A stretch of DNA of 64,000 bases, from assembly GCA_964525935.1 (NCBI GenBank), contig CAZGJZ010000001.1:248001-312000 (forward strand), written 5' to 3'. This document shows, one piece after another, positions 1 to 8,306 of this stretch. Made by a program: the position numbers and the translations under genes. The stretch is from UBA2377 sp964525935 (GTDB lineage Bacteria; Verrucomicrobiota; Verrucomicrobiia; Opitutales; Opitutaceae). The notes beneath the pieces are model-generated. The model did no database searches and was not told the DNA's origin. It saw only the letters and a program-made list of their open reading frames with translations. Each line of letters begins with the position of its first letter. Positions within the stretch are counted from its first letter, which is position 1.

Positions 1-350
1 GCATCGAGGAGGGTCATCGCCATGGAGTAAGGCTCCTCGCCGGTGGAGCAGGGGACGCTGAGCAGGTGAAGTTTGCGGCCCGAGATCAGGCTTTCGCTGG
101 CCACGCGCGCCAGAGCCGTGAACGCCTCGCGGTCGCGGAAAAACCAAGTCTCGGGCACGACGATCGCTTCGATCAACTCCTGCAACTCGCCGCCGGTCAC
201 GTCGGCCAGTCGCGCCCGGTAGGCTTCGCGATCCGTGAGCCGGCAGGCCGCCATGCGGGCGGCAACGGCCCGCTGGATTGAAGCCGACCCGATGGTGGAG
301 GCGTCCAAGCCCATCGTCTGGTGCAGGAGGTTTTCGATGGGATCGGACAT
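1..350 (-). CDS. CheR-type methyltransferase, N-terminal part, cut by window edge (WspC-like)
   Basis: Translating the minus strand from the ATG at 350 gives an open frame running off the left edge, about 116 residues. It starts MSDPIENLLHQTMGLD, then shows the CheR N-terminal helical domain and the motif VVPETWFFRD, followed by the SAM-binding start CSTGEEPYSM. CheR enzymes methylate glutamates of chemoreceptors using S-adenosylmethionine. The start codon overlaps the CheW stop as TAATG, so the two are translationally coupled. Receptor, CheW, CheR order matches wspA-wspB-wspC of Pseudomonas; whether a TPR tail follows lies outside the window. Confidence 0.88.
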   Translation of the reverse strand, partial: MSDPIENLLHQTMGLDASTIGSASIQRAVAARMAACRLTDREAYRARLADVTGGELQELIEAIVVPETWFFRDREAFTALARVASESLISGRKLHLLSVPCSTGEEPYSMAMTLLD

Positions 351-814
351 TATGCGTCCTCCGCCTCCGGTTTGAACAACGCTTCACGCACGGCTTCCGT
401 CAGCAAGCGGTCGGGCTCGATCCACTGGATCAGGCCGCGCGAGTCGGCGCGCACCGGCCCGAGATACGGGGCACCGGGACTGTTGACGCCAGCAGGGACA
501 AATTCCGCGGGATCGCAGCGCAGCGTTTCCGTCGCCTGTTCGGCGACGAGGCCGAGCAAGCGCGGGTTGCCGTCGCGATCCTTTTGGTGCGTCAGGATCA
601 GCCGTGTGCCCAGGCGCTGCATCGCGGCGCGGCCGAGCGCGATGGCGCTGAGGTCGATCACCGGCACCGGGGCGCCGCGGTAGTTGAACACGCCCGCGAT
701 GCCGGGTGGGGCGAGGGGCAGCGTCTTCACTTGCACGAGGGGCAGAACCTCGGCGACGGAAGCGGCCGCCAGGGCGTAACGATCGCGGCCCAGTTGAAAG
801 AGGACAAACAACAT
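350..814 (-). CDS. CheW-like coupling protein (WspB-like)
   Basis: A 154-residue single-domain CheW protein. It opens with FVLFQLGRDRYAL, the usual first strand of the CheW SH3-like fold, and has NYRGAPVPVIDLS, the typical second-half core motif. CheW proteins link the receptor tip to the CheA kinase in the cytoplasm. It lies 7 bp downstream of the WspA-like receptor and overlaps the following CheR gene by one base, so all three form one operon. By position it corresponds to WspB. Confidence 0.9.
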   Translation of the reverse strand: MLFVLFQLGRDRYALAAASVAEVLPLVQVKTLPLAPPGIAGVFNYRGAPVPVIDLSAIALGRAAMQRLGTRLILTHQKDRDGNPRLLGLVAEQATETLRCDPAEFVPAGVNSPGAPYLGPVRADSRGLIQWIEPDRLLTEAVREALFKPEAEDA

Positions 815-821
815 GCCGGAC

Positions 822-2312
822 TTAGATATTGATGCGTTCGATGCCCGTCTTGAGGCCTTGGGCGGTCTCGTTGAGCTGGTCGATGGCCAGCCCGGATTGG
901 CGCAAGGTTTCGACGGTCTGCTGGGCCGCTTCGCTCAACTGGCTGAGCGCCTCGCTGATTTGCTGGGCGCCGGTTGCCTGCGCTTGCATGCCCTCGCTGA
1001 CCAATTCGAAGCGCGGGGTCATGGTCTGCACGTGCTGGATAATTTGCGACAACTGGCCGCCGACCTGGCGCACGTCCTCGACGCCGCGGCGGACTTCCTC
1101 GGAGAATTTGTCCATGCTCATCACGCCGGCGGAGACGGCGGACTGCATTTCCTTCACCATTTGCTCGATGTCGTAGGTGGCGACGGCGGTCTGGTCGGCG
1201 AGGCGCCGGATCTCGGTCGCGACGACAGCGAAACCGCGGCCGTATTCGCCGGCTTTCTCCGCCTCGATGGCGGCGTTCAGCGAGAGCAGGTTCGTCTGGT
1301 CGGCGACGCGGGTGATGGTGGTGACGACCTGATTAATGTTGCCGGCCTTTTCATTGAGCGTGGCGAGCTTGGCGTTGATGGAACTCGCGGCCTCGGTCAT
1401 CTGGCGCATGGTTTCCTCCATGCGGCCGAGCCCGGTCTGGCCGCTGCCGGCGAGCGTGGCGGATTGCTCCGCGCCGCTGGCGACTTCCGTCATCGTTTTG
1501 ACCAGGTCGCGCGAAGTCGCGGAGATTTCCTTGGCCGTGGCGCCGATCTCCGTCGTGGTGGCGGCGATCTCGCTGGCGGTGGCCTGCTGCTCCTTGGCGG
1601 TGGCGGCGATCTCGGTCACGGAGGTGTTGACCTGCACGCCGGAAACCCGCGCCTGGTTGATCAACGTGGAGAGATCGCCCGCCATGCGGCTGAGGAAAAC
1701 GCCGAGGATGATCGCGAGGAGGAGGCCGCCGGTCACGCCGCCGAGCAGTTCGAGTTTTTGGATGCGGTTGGCCTTGGCGGTGGCGGCGATGCTCTCGGCG
1801 ATGGCGCTGCCTTGGAAGTCAGTCAGAAACTGCAGCCGTGAGCTCAGGGGTTCCGCCGCCAGCCGCAGTTCGTTTTCGCAAAACTCCCGCAAGCGTTGCA
1901 CGTCCTCCTGCTCCAGCAGCGTCTGGAAGGTGTCCATGGTTTTCTCCATGTTTTGAATAAACGGCTTCAGTTCCTCGACCTTGAGTTTCTCCTCCTCGGT
2001 CATGCGGGTCACCAGATACTCCTGCCACACTTGGGTGCCGCGGCGCTGGAGTTCGGGCAGGATCCGCCGGCCTTCGGCCCAGGAGATCTTGCCGCCGACG
2101 ACACCCAGGCCGGTGTTCATGGCGGAAATCTGGTAAACCGAGGTGACGGTATGCAGTTGATACATCGCCAGCACCTGGTGCCGATACAGGGTATCCAGCC
2201 GCCCTTCGCCATCCTGGATGGCGCGGTATCCGACGAGTCCGATACCCGCCATGAGCAGGCTCATGATAGCGGTGACCAAGATGAGACGGGTCTTCAGGCT
2301 GATTTTATTCAT
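822..2312 (-). CDS. wspA: WspA-like methyl-accepting chemotaxis receptor
   Basis: A 496-residue receptor with an N-terminal membrane segment (about residues 8-28), a periplasmic helical sensor region, and a second membrane segment near 190-212. The long signalling domain contains the hairpin tip DQTNLLSLNAAIEAEKAGE. The stretch EYGRGFAVVATEIRRLADQT, then ATYDIEQMVKEMQSAVSAGV and MDKFSEEVRRG, strongly resembles Pseudomonas WspA, which senses surface contact and feeds the WspE kinase. A HAMP domain is not obvious after the second membrane segment. It is the first gene of the left-edge operon. The symbol rests on recalled WspA sequence, not on a search. Confidence 0.85.
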   Translation of the reverse strand: MNKISLKTRLILVTAIMSLLMAGIGLVGYRAIQDGEGRLDTLYRHQVLAMYQLHTVTSVYQISAMNTGLGVVGGKISWAEGRRILPELQRRGTQVWQEYLVTRMTEEEKLKVEELKPFIQNMEKTMDTFQTLLEQEDVQRLREFCENELRLAAEPLSSRLQFLTDFQGSAIAESIAATAKANRIQKLELLGGVTGGLLLAIILGVFLSRMAGDLSTLINQARVSGVQVNTSVTEIAATAKEQQATASEIAATTTEIGATAKEISATSRDLVKTMTEVASGAEQSATLAGSGQTGLGRMEETMRQMTEAASSINAKLATLNEKAGNINQVVTTITRVADQTNLLSLNAAIEAEKAGEYGRGFAVVATEIRRLADQTAVATYDIEQMVKEMQSAVSAGVMSMDKFSEEVRRGVEDVRQVGGQLSQIIQHVQTMTPRFELVSEGMQAQATGAQQISEALSQLSEAAQQTVETLRQSGLAIDQLNETAQGLKTGIERINI

Positions 2313-2553
2313 AGGAGAAAGGAAGTTGGACGGAGAAAATGAGGTGCGGAAGGTTTATGCCCGGCGATCGTGGGCACGAAAAATCTGGCGTGTCTGCATT
2401 GAGGCCGGTGACGGCTGGGTTTCCAAACCGCGGGACCGGGCGTTAGGACAAGGACGGAGCATGATAATCAAGTCTGACGGCGAGCTTAATCCTCTGGAGA
2501 GAACCGAACCGTAGGCCGGTTCCGTCAGCCATAGCCAGCCCTGAAATCCAAAT

Positions 2554-2641
2554 TGGCGGAGAGGGAGGGATTCGAACCCCCGGGACCTTGCGGCCCAGCG
2601 GTTTTCAAGACCGCCGCGATAGACCACTCTGCCACCTCTCC
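2554..2641 (-). tRNA. tRNA-Ser (anticodon UGA)
   Basis: On the minus strand the gene begins GGAGAGG at 2641 and closes with CCTCTCC, discriminator G and encoded CCA at 2554. The anticodon arm reads GCGGTCTTGAAAACCGC, giving a TGA anticodon in a seven-base loop. A long variable arm and a GGTTCGAATCC T-arm are present, as expected for the serine class. Length is 88 nt including CCA. Confidence 0.95.
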
Positions 2642-2710
2642 ATTCGTTGGGCAAAAACTCCGCGAAACGCCGCGCTTGTCGAGCTTTCTTCCGGGTGTCA
2701 CGGTGGCGGC

Positions 2711-3934
2711 ATGCAAGCCATCCCCCCGGGTTTTGCAGTTGAGGAAATTCAGGGTCTCTACGGCCCTTTTACGTTTTCAGAAAAGCTGTTTCAGCAGATC
2801 TGGGCGCGTGGCGATTTCAGCCAGTCGCAGCTGGCGACCGCGGACGGCCGGCGTTTGAAAATCGTCCATGCGGGTCGCTGGAATTTGCTGGGCGGTCCGG
2901 ATTTTCGCGACGCGCGGCTGCGGTTCGACGACGGCGCGGAAATTGCCGGCGACGTGGAACTGCATTTGCACGCGGCCGACTGGGCGGCGCACCGGCATGT
3001 GCAGGACCACGCTTACGATCGGGTGCAATTGCACGTCGTGCTGTTTCCACCGGCGGCGGGCTATGTCACGCGCGGGGCGGCGGGACGCGAGATTCCGGTG
3101 CTCGTGCTGCTGCCGCTGCTGCATCACGACCTCGAGGAATATGCGACCGAGGCCGCGATCGAGGCGCTCGCGGGCCGGCCGTTGACGAAGGCGGTCGAGG
3201 GGCTGCGGCATTTTTCGCCGGATGCACTCGCGGCGGAATTGCGCACGCAGGCGGAGCGTCGCTGGCGGCAGAAGGTGTGTTTTGCGCGCACGCGCATCGC
3301 GAAACTCGGATGGACGGTGGCGTGTCACCATGCGGCACTCGAAATCCTCGGTTATCGTTTCAACCGCGCGCCGATGCTGCGACTGGCGGCACGGCATGAG
3401 TTGGCGGCTTGGGCGGGTGGGGCAGTGGACCCGGCGGCGGCGTTCGCGGAAGCGGAAGGGCGATGGAGTTTGCAGGGGGTGCGGCCGGCGAATCATCCGC
3501 GCACACGCTTGCGGCAATACGCCGCGTGGGCCGCGGCGGTGCCGGACTGGCCGGATCGACTGGCGGTGATGGGTGTGCGGCTGCCGCGGATTTCGGTGGC
3601 TGGGCCGGCGACGACGGCAGAGATGCGGCGCGCTCACCAACTGACGACGTGGCGCAAAGACCTGGCGCAGGAAATTTGTGGCGGGCAGGTCGGCGGCACG
3701 CGCATGGACAATCTCGTGTGTGACGGCTGGCTCCCGCTCCTGGCCGCGCAAGGGGTGGGTGGGGGCGATTTAGGCGGGTTGTGGTGGCATTGGTTTCCGG
3801 GCGATCTGCCGCCGTTCGTGACGAAGGCGTTGCGTGATCTCGGGATGTTTGCGGGGCGGGCCAGCCCGGCCTGCCATGGCGCGGCGCAAGGGCTGGTCGG
3901 CCGCATGCTGGCACAGGAAATCCGTGGGGCCTGA
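2711..3934 (+). CDS. DUF2851 family protein
   Basis: A 407-residue protein from the ATG at 2711. The open frame extends upstream, but that part lies inside the tRNA-Ser gene, so I chose the first ATG after the tRNA. Near the N-terminus it carries GRWNLLGGPDFRDARLRFDDG and GDVELHLHAADWAAH, hallmarks of the DUF2851 family as I recall it. The biochemical function of this family is unknown to me. It precedes the nusA leader but is separated from nusA by a promoter-like box and a terminator hairpin. Confidence 0.8.
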   Translation: MQAIPPGFAVEEIQGLYGPFTFSEKLFQQIWARGDFSQSQLATADGRRLKIVHAGRWNLLGGPDFRDARLRFDDGAEIAGDVELHLHAADWAAHRHVQDHAYDRVQLHVVLFPPAAGYVTRGAAGREIPVLVLLPLLHHDLEEYATEAAIEALAGRPLTKAVEGLRHFSPDALAAELRTQAERRWRQKVCFARTRIAKLGWTVACHHAALEILGYRFNRAPMLRLAARHELAAWAGGAVDPAAAFAEAEGRWSLQGVRPANHPRTRLRQYAAWAAAVPDWPDRLAVMGVRLPRISVAGPATTAEMRRAHQLTTWRKDLAQEICGGQVGGTRMDNLVCDGWLPLLAAQGVGGGDLGGLWWHWFPGDLPPFVTKALRDLGMFAGRASPACHGAAQGLVGRMLAQEIRGA

Positions 3935-3970
3935 GCCGCTTCGGCGATTGTCCGAACCCACCGGGGCTGC

Positions 3971-4005
3971 GGGGCTTGACAAGCTTTGCGGGCAACGAAT
4001 ACGTT
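3971..4005 (+). promoter_or_regulatory. Promoter-like box upstream of nusA
   Basis: A perfect -35 hexamer TTGACA at 3976-3981 lies inside GGGGCTTGACAAGC (3971-3984). The best -10 I can find is weak: TACGTT at 4000-4005 with an 18-base spacer. The same 14-base block occurs exactly upstream of rpsP at 32847-32860. Transcription from here would give a leader of about 70 nt that includes the 4036-4062 hairpin before nusA. Position and hexamer are seen; promoter activity is inferred. Confidence 0.55.
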
Positions 4006-4035
4006 CACCGACTCAATAACACTCACTTTAAGTAA

Positions 4036-4062
4036 GTGGGCCCTGCGGCCCGCTTTTTTTTT
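4036..4062 (+). terminator. Intrinsic terminator or attenuator in the nusA leader
   Basis: Stem GTGGGCC (4036-4042) pairs with GGCCCGC (4047-4053), with one G-U pair and a CTGC loop, and is followed by nine T residues (4054-4062). This is a textbook intrinsic terminator. It ends only 17 nt before the nusA start codon, leaving no room for a promoter downstream of it. Any transcript reaching nusA must therefore read through it. It may also end DUF2851 transcription. Confidence 0.8.
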
Positions 4063-4079
4063 CCCATTTAACAAGCACT

Positions 4080-5306
4080 ATGAGCAGCGAAATCTTATCC
4101 GTTCTGGAATACATGGAGAAGGAGAAGGGCATTGGTCGTGCCGACATGATCGCGACGATTACCAATGCGCTGAAAACTGCTGCCCAGAAGGGTGTTAACT
4201 CAGGTCAGGAACTCAAGATCGAGATCAACCCCAAGAACGGCCAGCTCCATGCCTGGGCGGTCCTGAAGGTGGTCGATTCCGTCAGCAATCCGCGTGCGGA
4301 AATTCATGTCGAAAAAGCCCAGGCCCTCAAGCCCGGCGCCGTGCTCGGCGACCTGCTCGAAAAGGAAATCGATCCGTCCACGCTCGGTCGTATCGCGGCC
4401 CAGACGGCTCGTCAGGCCGTGATGCAGCGCCTGCGGCAGTTTGAGAAGGACCGCATTTACGACGACTTCAAGGACCAGGTGGGCAACATCGTCACCGGCA
4501 CCGTGCGCCGCCGTGAGCGCAACGATCTTTACGTCGATCTCGGCAAGGCCGAGGCCGTCATGCCGGGCAAGGAACAGGTGCCCGCCGAGGAATATCAACC
4601 CGGCGAGCGCATCCGCTGCCTGCTGATGTCCATCGACTCTTCGCCCCGCGGCCCGGAAATCATCCTCAGCCGCGCCAGCCCGAAGTTTGTCCGCCGCCTC
4701 TTCGAACTCGAAGTCACCGAGATCGCCGACGGCACGGTCAAGATCGAGGCGTTTGCGCGCGAGCCCGGTTATCGCACGAAGATCGCCGTCACCAGCACCG
4801 ATCCGAAGGTTGATCCCGTCGGCGCCTGCGTCGGCGCCCGTGGCGCCCGCGTGAAGACCATCGTTCGCGAACTCGGCGGCGAGAAGATCGATATCATCCG
4901 TTTCTTTGCCGACCCGAAGGAAATGATCATCGAGGCGCTCAAGCCCGCCGTGCCGCGTGAGATCATCATCGACGAGAAGAGCCATCGCATCCTCCTGAAG
5001 GTGGCGACGGACGATCTCGCCGTAGCCATCGGCCGCAAGGGCCAGAACGCGCGCCTCACGTCCCGCCTCATCGGCTGGCGCCTCGACATCGAGGAGTTCA
5101 AGGCCCTCGGCGACAACCCGCGCCAGACCGCCATCGACCTGCTCGTGAAGTCGTTCTCCATGGAAGCCGCGATGGCCGCGCGCCTCGTGGACATGGGCAT
5201 CAATTCTCCCGCCGCCTTCCAAGGCGTCGAGGCTGGCGATCTGGTCGACGCCGGTTTCACTGAAGAAGAAGCGCAGGCGATCATCGCCCGCGTCAGCCAA
5301 AAATAA
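4080..5306 (+). CDS. nusA: Transcription termination/antitermination factor NusA
   Basis: A 408-residue NusA that binds RNA polymerase and nascent RNA to modulate pausing, termination and antitermination. The N-terminal domain covers about residues 1-130, with VMQRLRQFEKDRIYDDF at its end. An S1 domain follows (GNIVTGTVRRRERNDLYVDL). Two KH domains come next, with VGARGARVKTIVRELGGEKI and AIGRKGQNARLTSRL. A short helical C-terminus ends GDLVDAGFTEEEAQAI. There is no Shine-Dalgarno sequence before the ATG. RimP, usually encoded immediately upstream, is absent here. Autoregulation through the upstream hairpin is plausible. Confidence 0.97.
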   Translation: MSSEILSVLEYMEKEKGIGRADMIATITNALKTAAQKGVNSGQELKIEINPKNGQLHAWAVLKVVDSVSNPRAEIHVEKAQALKPGAVLGDLLEKEIDPSTLGRIAAQTARQAVMQRLRQFEKDRIYDDFKDQVGNIVTGTVRRRERNDLYVDLGKAEAVMPGKEQVPAEEYQPGERIRCLLMSIDSSPRGPEIILSRASPKFVRRLFELEVTEIADGTVKIEAFAREPGYRTKIAVTSTDPKVDPVGACVGARGARVKTIVRELGGEKIDIIRFFADPKEMIIEALKPAVPREIIIDEKSHRILLKVATDDLAVAIGRKGQNARLTSRLIGWRLDIEEFKALGDNPRQTAIDLLVKSFSMEAAMAARLVDMGINSPAAFQGVEAGDLVDAGFTEEEAQAIIARVSQK

Positions 5307-5333
5307 CCAGCACCCAACCCATCCAACGACTGC

Positions 5334-7847
5334 ATGAGTATTCGCATCCACAAACTGGCCGAGGATCTTGGCCTGGATAACAAGGAGATGATGGCGCTTC
5401 TCAAAGAGCGCAAAATCATCGCCGCGGATGTGAAGTCTGTCTCCAGCACGGTGGACAAGATCAACGAGGCGGAGCTCCGCAAGGAGTTCGCCGCGAAGAA
5501 GGCCGCCGCGTCCGCCGAGGCAAAGCCCGCTGCGCCCGAGGTCACCAGCCCTTCGGTGGAGACGCCTTCGGCCCCGTCGAAAGTTTCGCTGCCCGCCGGT
5601 GCCTTCGTGAAATCGAAGCAGGACATCGACCGTGAAAAGGAAGTCGCCGCCGCCGCCAAGGCCGCCGCGCTCAAGCCCGCGCCGGTTGCTCCGCCAGTCG
5701 CCCCGGCTGCTCCGGCCCGTGCCGTCTCGGCGCCCGCGCCGCTGCCGGTGCGCGCTCCCCAACCGCCGCCGCCGCGCCCGACCGCATCGGCGCCTGCGCC
5801 CATTTCGATTCCGCAGCCGGTGCGTCCCGCGTCTTCGCCCGCCCCGGTGCCGCCGGTGGCCGCCAAGGCCCCTGCGCCGCTGCCCGTCCCTGCGCCCGTG
5901 GCCAAAGCGCCTGCGCCGGTCGCCCCCGTTTCGGCTCCGCCGCCCGTATTGCGCATGGGCGCACCGTCCGCGCCCCGCACTCCGGCGATGCCGGGTGCCG
6001 CTCCCGCGCCGGTGACTTTGCCAGCCACGACCCCGGCCGCAGCTCCGGTCGCCAGCGGCGACGTGAAGATCATCCAGATCAAGCCGCCGATCATCGTGCG
6101 CGACTTCGCGATCGCGCTCGGGTTGAAGCCCTTCAAATTGATTTCAGAGCTGAATCAGGCGGGCGGTTTCGCGTCGATGAACTCGACGATCGACGAAGCC
6201 GTCGCCCTCAAGGTCGCCGAAAAGCACGGCTTCATGCTTGAGATCAAGCACCGCGGCGAGAGCGCCAAGCCGGTCGTGGTGGACAAGGACCAGAAGAAGA
6301 AGCTGGCCGACGAGGAAGAGGTCAAAAACCTCGTCACACGTCCTCCGGTTGTCTGCATCCTCGGTCACGTTGACCACGGCAAGACCTCGCTGCTCGATGC
6401 GATCCGCAAGGCCAACGTCGCCTCCGGTGAAGCCGGCGGCATCACGCAGCACATCGGCGCCTACCAGATCGAGTTTAACGGCCGCAAGATCACCTTCCTC
6501 GACACGCCCGGCCACGCCGCCTTTACGAAGATGCGCGCGCGCGGCGCCGATGTCACCGACATCGCCGTGCTCGTGGTGGCGGCGGACGACGGCTTCATGC
6601 CGCAGACCGACGAGGCCCTGAAGCACGCGCAGAACGCCAAGGTCGCGCTCATCGTTGCCGTCAACAAGATGGATGTGAAGGGTGCCAACCTCGACCAGGT
6701 GAAAACCCAGATGCAGCAGCGCAACATCGCGCCGGAAGACTGGGGTGGGGAAACCATCACGGTGCCGGTCGCGGCCATCAAGGGCCAGGGCATCGACAGC
6801 CTGTTGGAAATGATTCTCCTCCAAGCCGACGTGCTGGAGCTGAAGGCCAACCCGAAGGCGGAGGCCACCGGTATCATCATTGAATCCGAGATCGATTTCG
6901 GCCGCGGCCCGCTCGCGACCGTGATTGTGCAGCGCGGCACGCTCCGTGTCGGCGATGCCATCGTCAGCGGTGCGCAATACGCCAAGGTGCGCGCGATGTT
7001 CGACGACAAGGGTGAGAATGTGAAGGAAGCGCCTCCCGGCACTCCGGTGCGCGTCATCGGCTGGTCGGCCACGCCGGAAAGCGGCGCGTCGTTCAAGGCC
7101 GTGAAGAACAATCGCGAAGCCGAGAAGCTCGCCGAGGAAGAGCAATTCCGCCTCAAGAAGGTGGTCACCACCGCGGCCGCCGTGCCGAAGGAAGTCACCG
7201 TCGAGCAGCTCTTCGCCAACATCGCCGCGACGCAGTCGAAGGTGCTCAAGGTCATCGTCAAAACCGACGTGTTCGGCTCTGCCGAGGCCCTGCGCAACGT
7301 CCTCGAAGGCATCAAGAGCACCAAAGTTTCGCTCGAAATCGTCTCCACCGAGGTCGGCCTCGTCACCAAGAACGACGTGCTCATGGCCGGCGCCGCGGGT
7401 TCTGTCATCCTCGGCTTCCACACGAAGCTCGAGAACGGCGTCACGCCGCTCGCCAAGCACCACAACGTCCGCATCGAGACCTTCGAGATCATCTATGAAC
7501 TCGGCGACAAGGTGCGCGAGATGATGGCCGACCTGCTCGATCCCGATCTCAAGGAAACCAAGCTCGGTGGCGCTGAAGTGCGCGCCGTGTTCCCGCAGGG
7601 CAAGGGCTTTGTGGCCGGCTGTCTCGTCACCGAAGGCAAGATCACCCGCAACTCTGCTGCGCGCCTGCGCCGCAAGAAGGAGATCGTGCACGAGGGCAAG
7701 ATTCAGACCCTCAAACGCTTCAAGGACGACGCGAACGAAGTGCGCGCCGGCCTCGAGTGCGGTATCAAGCTCGATGATTTCAACGGCTACGAAGTCGGCG
7801 ACGTCATCGAGGTCTACGAGGTGCAAAAGGTTCGAGCTTCGCTCTAA
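5334..7847 (+). CDS. infB: Translation initiation factor IF-2
   Basis: An 837-residue IF-2, the GTPase that delivers initiator tRNA to the 30S subunit and promotes subunit joining. The N-terminus has the IF2N-type start SIRIHKLAEDLGLDNKEMMALL, then a very proline- and alanine-rich low-complexity linker (roughly residues 95-240). A second IF2N-like segment precedes the G domain. The P-loop GHVDHGKT is at residues 344-351; DTPGHAAF and NKMD follow. Domains II-IV end at the C-terminus with the usual fMet-tRNA-binding part. It lies 27 bp after nusA in the same operon, with no visible Shine-Dalgarno sequence. Confidence 0.97.
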   Translation: MSIRIHKLAEDLGLDNKEMMALLKERKIIAADVKSVSSTVDKINEAELRKEFAAKKAAASAEAKPAAPEVTSPSVETPSAPSKVSLPAGAFVKSKQDIDREKEVAAAAKAAALKPAPVAPPVAPAAPARAVSAPAPLPVRAPQPPPPRPTASAPAPISIPQPVRPASSPAPVPPVAAKAPAPLPVPAPVAKAPAPVAPVSAPPPVLRMGAPSAPRTPAMPGAAPAPVTLPATTPAAAPVASGDVKIIQIKPPIIVRDFAIALGLKPFKLISELNQAGGFASMNSTIDEAVALKVAEKHGFMLEIKHRGESAKPVVVDKDQKKKLADEEEVKNLVTRPPVVCILGHVDHGKTSLLDAIRKANVASGEAGGITQHIGAYQIEFNGRKITFLDTPGHAAFTKMRARGADVTDIAVLVVAADDGFMPQTDEALKHAQNAKVALIVAVNKMDVKGANLDQVKTQMQQRNIAPEDWGGETITVPVAAIKGQGIDSLLEMILLQADVLELKANPKAEATGIIIESEIDFGRGPLATVIVQRGTLRVGDAIVSGAQYAKVRAMFDDKGENVKEAPPGTPVRVIGWSATPESGASFKAVKNNREAEKLAEEEQFRLKKVVTTAAAVPKEVTVEQLFANIAATQSKVLKVIVKTDVFGSAEALRNVLEGIKSTKVSLEIVSTEVGLVTKNDVLMAGAAGSVILGFHTKLENGVTPLAKHHNVRIETFEIIYELGDKVREMMADLLDPDLKETKLGGAEVRAVFPQGKGFVAGCLVTEGKITRNSAARLRRKKEIVHEGKIQTLKRFKDDANEVRAGLECGIKLDDFNGYEVGDVIEVYEVQKVRASL

Positions 7848-7930
7848 TTTTTGATTTTCGATTCTTGATTTTCGATTGGCTTGGCCGGCGATAAAGAAAT
7901 CGAAAATCGGGAATCCAAAATCGAAAATTC
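7848..7930. repeat. Palindromic GATTTTCGATT intergenic repeat between infB and rbfA
   Basis: The left arm carries two tandem copies of TTGATTTTCGATT (7851-7877). The right arm carries matching inverted copies, AAATCGAAAATC and CAAAATCGAAAATTC (about 7898-7929). The RNA would fold into a long hairpin around a GGCTTGGCCGG centre. Read in frame, it yields a peptide of the form EIENRESKIENS, which explains the apparent N-terminal extension of RbfA. It sits inside a translation operon directly before the rbfA start. Confidence 0.75.
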
Positions 7931-7931
7931 C

Positions 7932-8306
7932 ATGAGCAACCGCACCGTAAGGGTAAACGAGCTGATCCAGCGCGAGATCAGCGACATCCTGCGCAAACGC
8001 TACCAGGCTGAGTCGGTGGCGGTCACGATCTCCGAAGTGCGCGTGTCACCGGATCTGCGCGACGCGCGGGTGTTCGTTTCCATTGTTGGCGACGAAGAGC
8101 AGGTGGAGAAGAAACTCCGCTGGCTTAAGCAGCAGGCGCGTGACATCCGCGAGGAAGTCAGCAAGCGCATCGTGCTGAAATACCTGCCGAAATTCGACTA
8201 CGTCCTCGATAAGTCCGCGGGCAAGCGCACGCGCCTCCTCAGCCTGCTCGACGAAGTGGTTGGCCCGGAGACTCCGCCTCAGCCGGGCGACGAGGAAAAT
8301 GAATAA
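7932..8306 (+). CDS. rbfA: 30S ribosome-binding factor RbfA
   Basis: A 124-residue protein from the ATG at 7932, starting MSNRTVRVNELIQREISDIL. This is the usual RbfA opening, with a KH-like fold and YLPKFDYVLDKSAGKRTRLL near the end. RbfA assists 16S rRNA maturation in the 30S subunit. An in-frame ATG at 7881 exists, but the extra residues derive entirely from the palindromic repeat, so the shorter start is preferred. The last codons overlap the start of the next gene. Confidence 0.93.
   Translation: MSNRTVRVNELIQREISDILRKRYQAESVAVTISEVRVSPDLRDARVFVSIVGDEEQVEKKLRWLKQQARDIREEVSKRIVLKYLPKFDYVLDKSAGKRTRLLSLLDEVVGPETPPQPGDEENE

Noticed and set aside
813..1841. Plus-strand open frame opposite the WspA-like receptor
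   Set aside because: A shadow frame, rich in Gly, Asp and His and with no domain.
2501..2526. GAACCG...CGGTTC inverted repeat near tRNA-Ser
   Set aside because: Short and without a T tract in a suitable position; not distinguishable from chance in GC-rich DNA.
2588..2710. Upstream extension of the DUF2851 protein
   Set aside because: The extra residues are encoded within the tRNA-Ser gene, and the family start matches ATG 2711.
4200..5762. Minus-strand open frame across nusA and infB
   Set aside because: Mirror of NusA/IF-2 coding, with no recognisable protein features and crossing two conserved genes.
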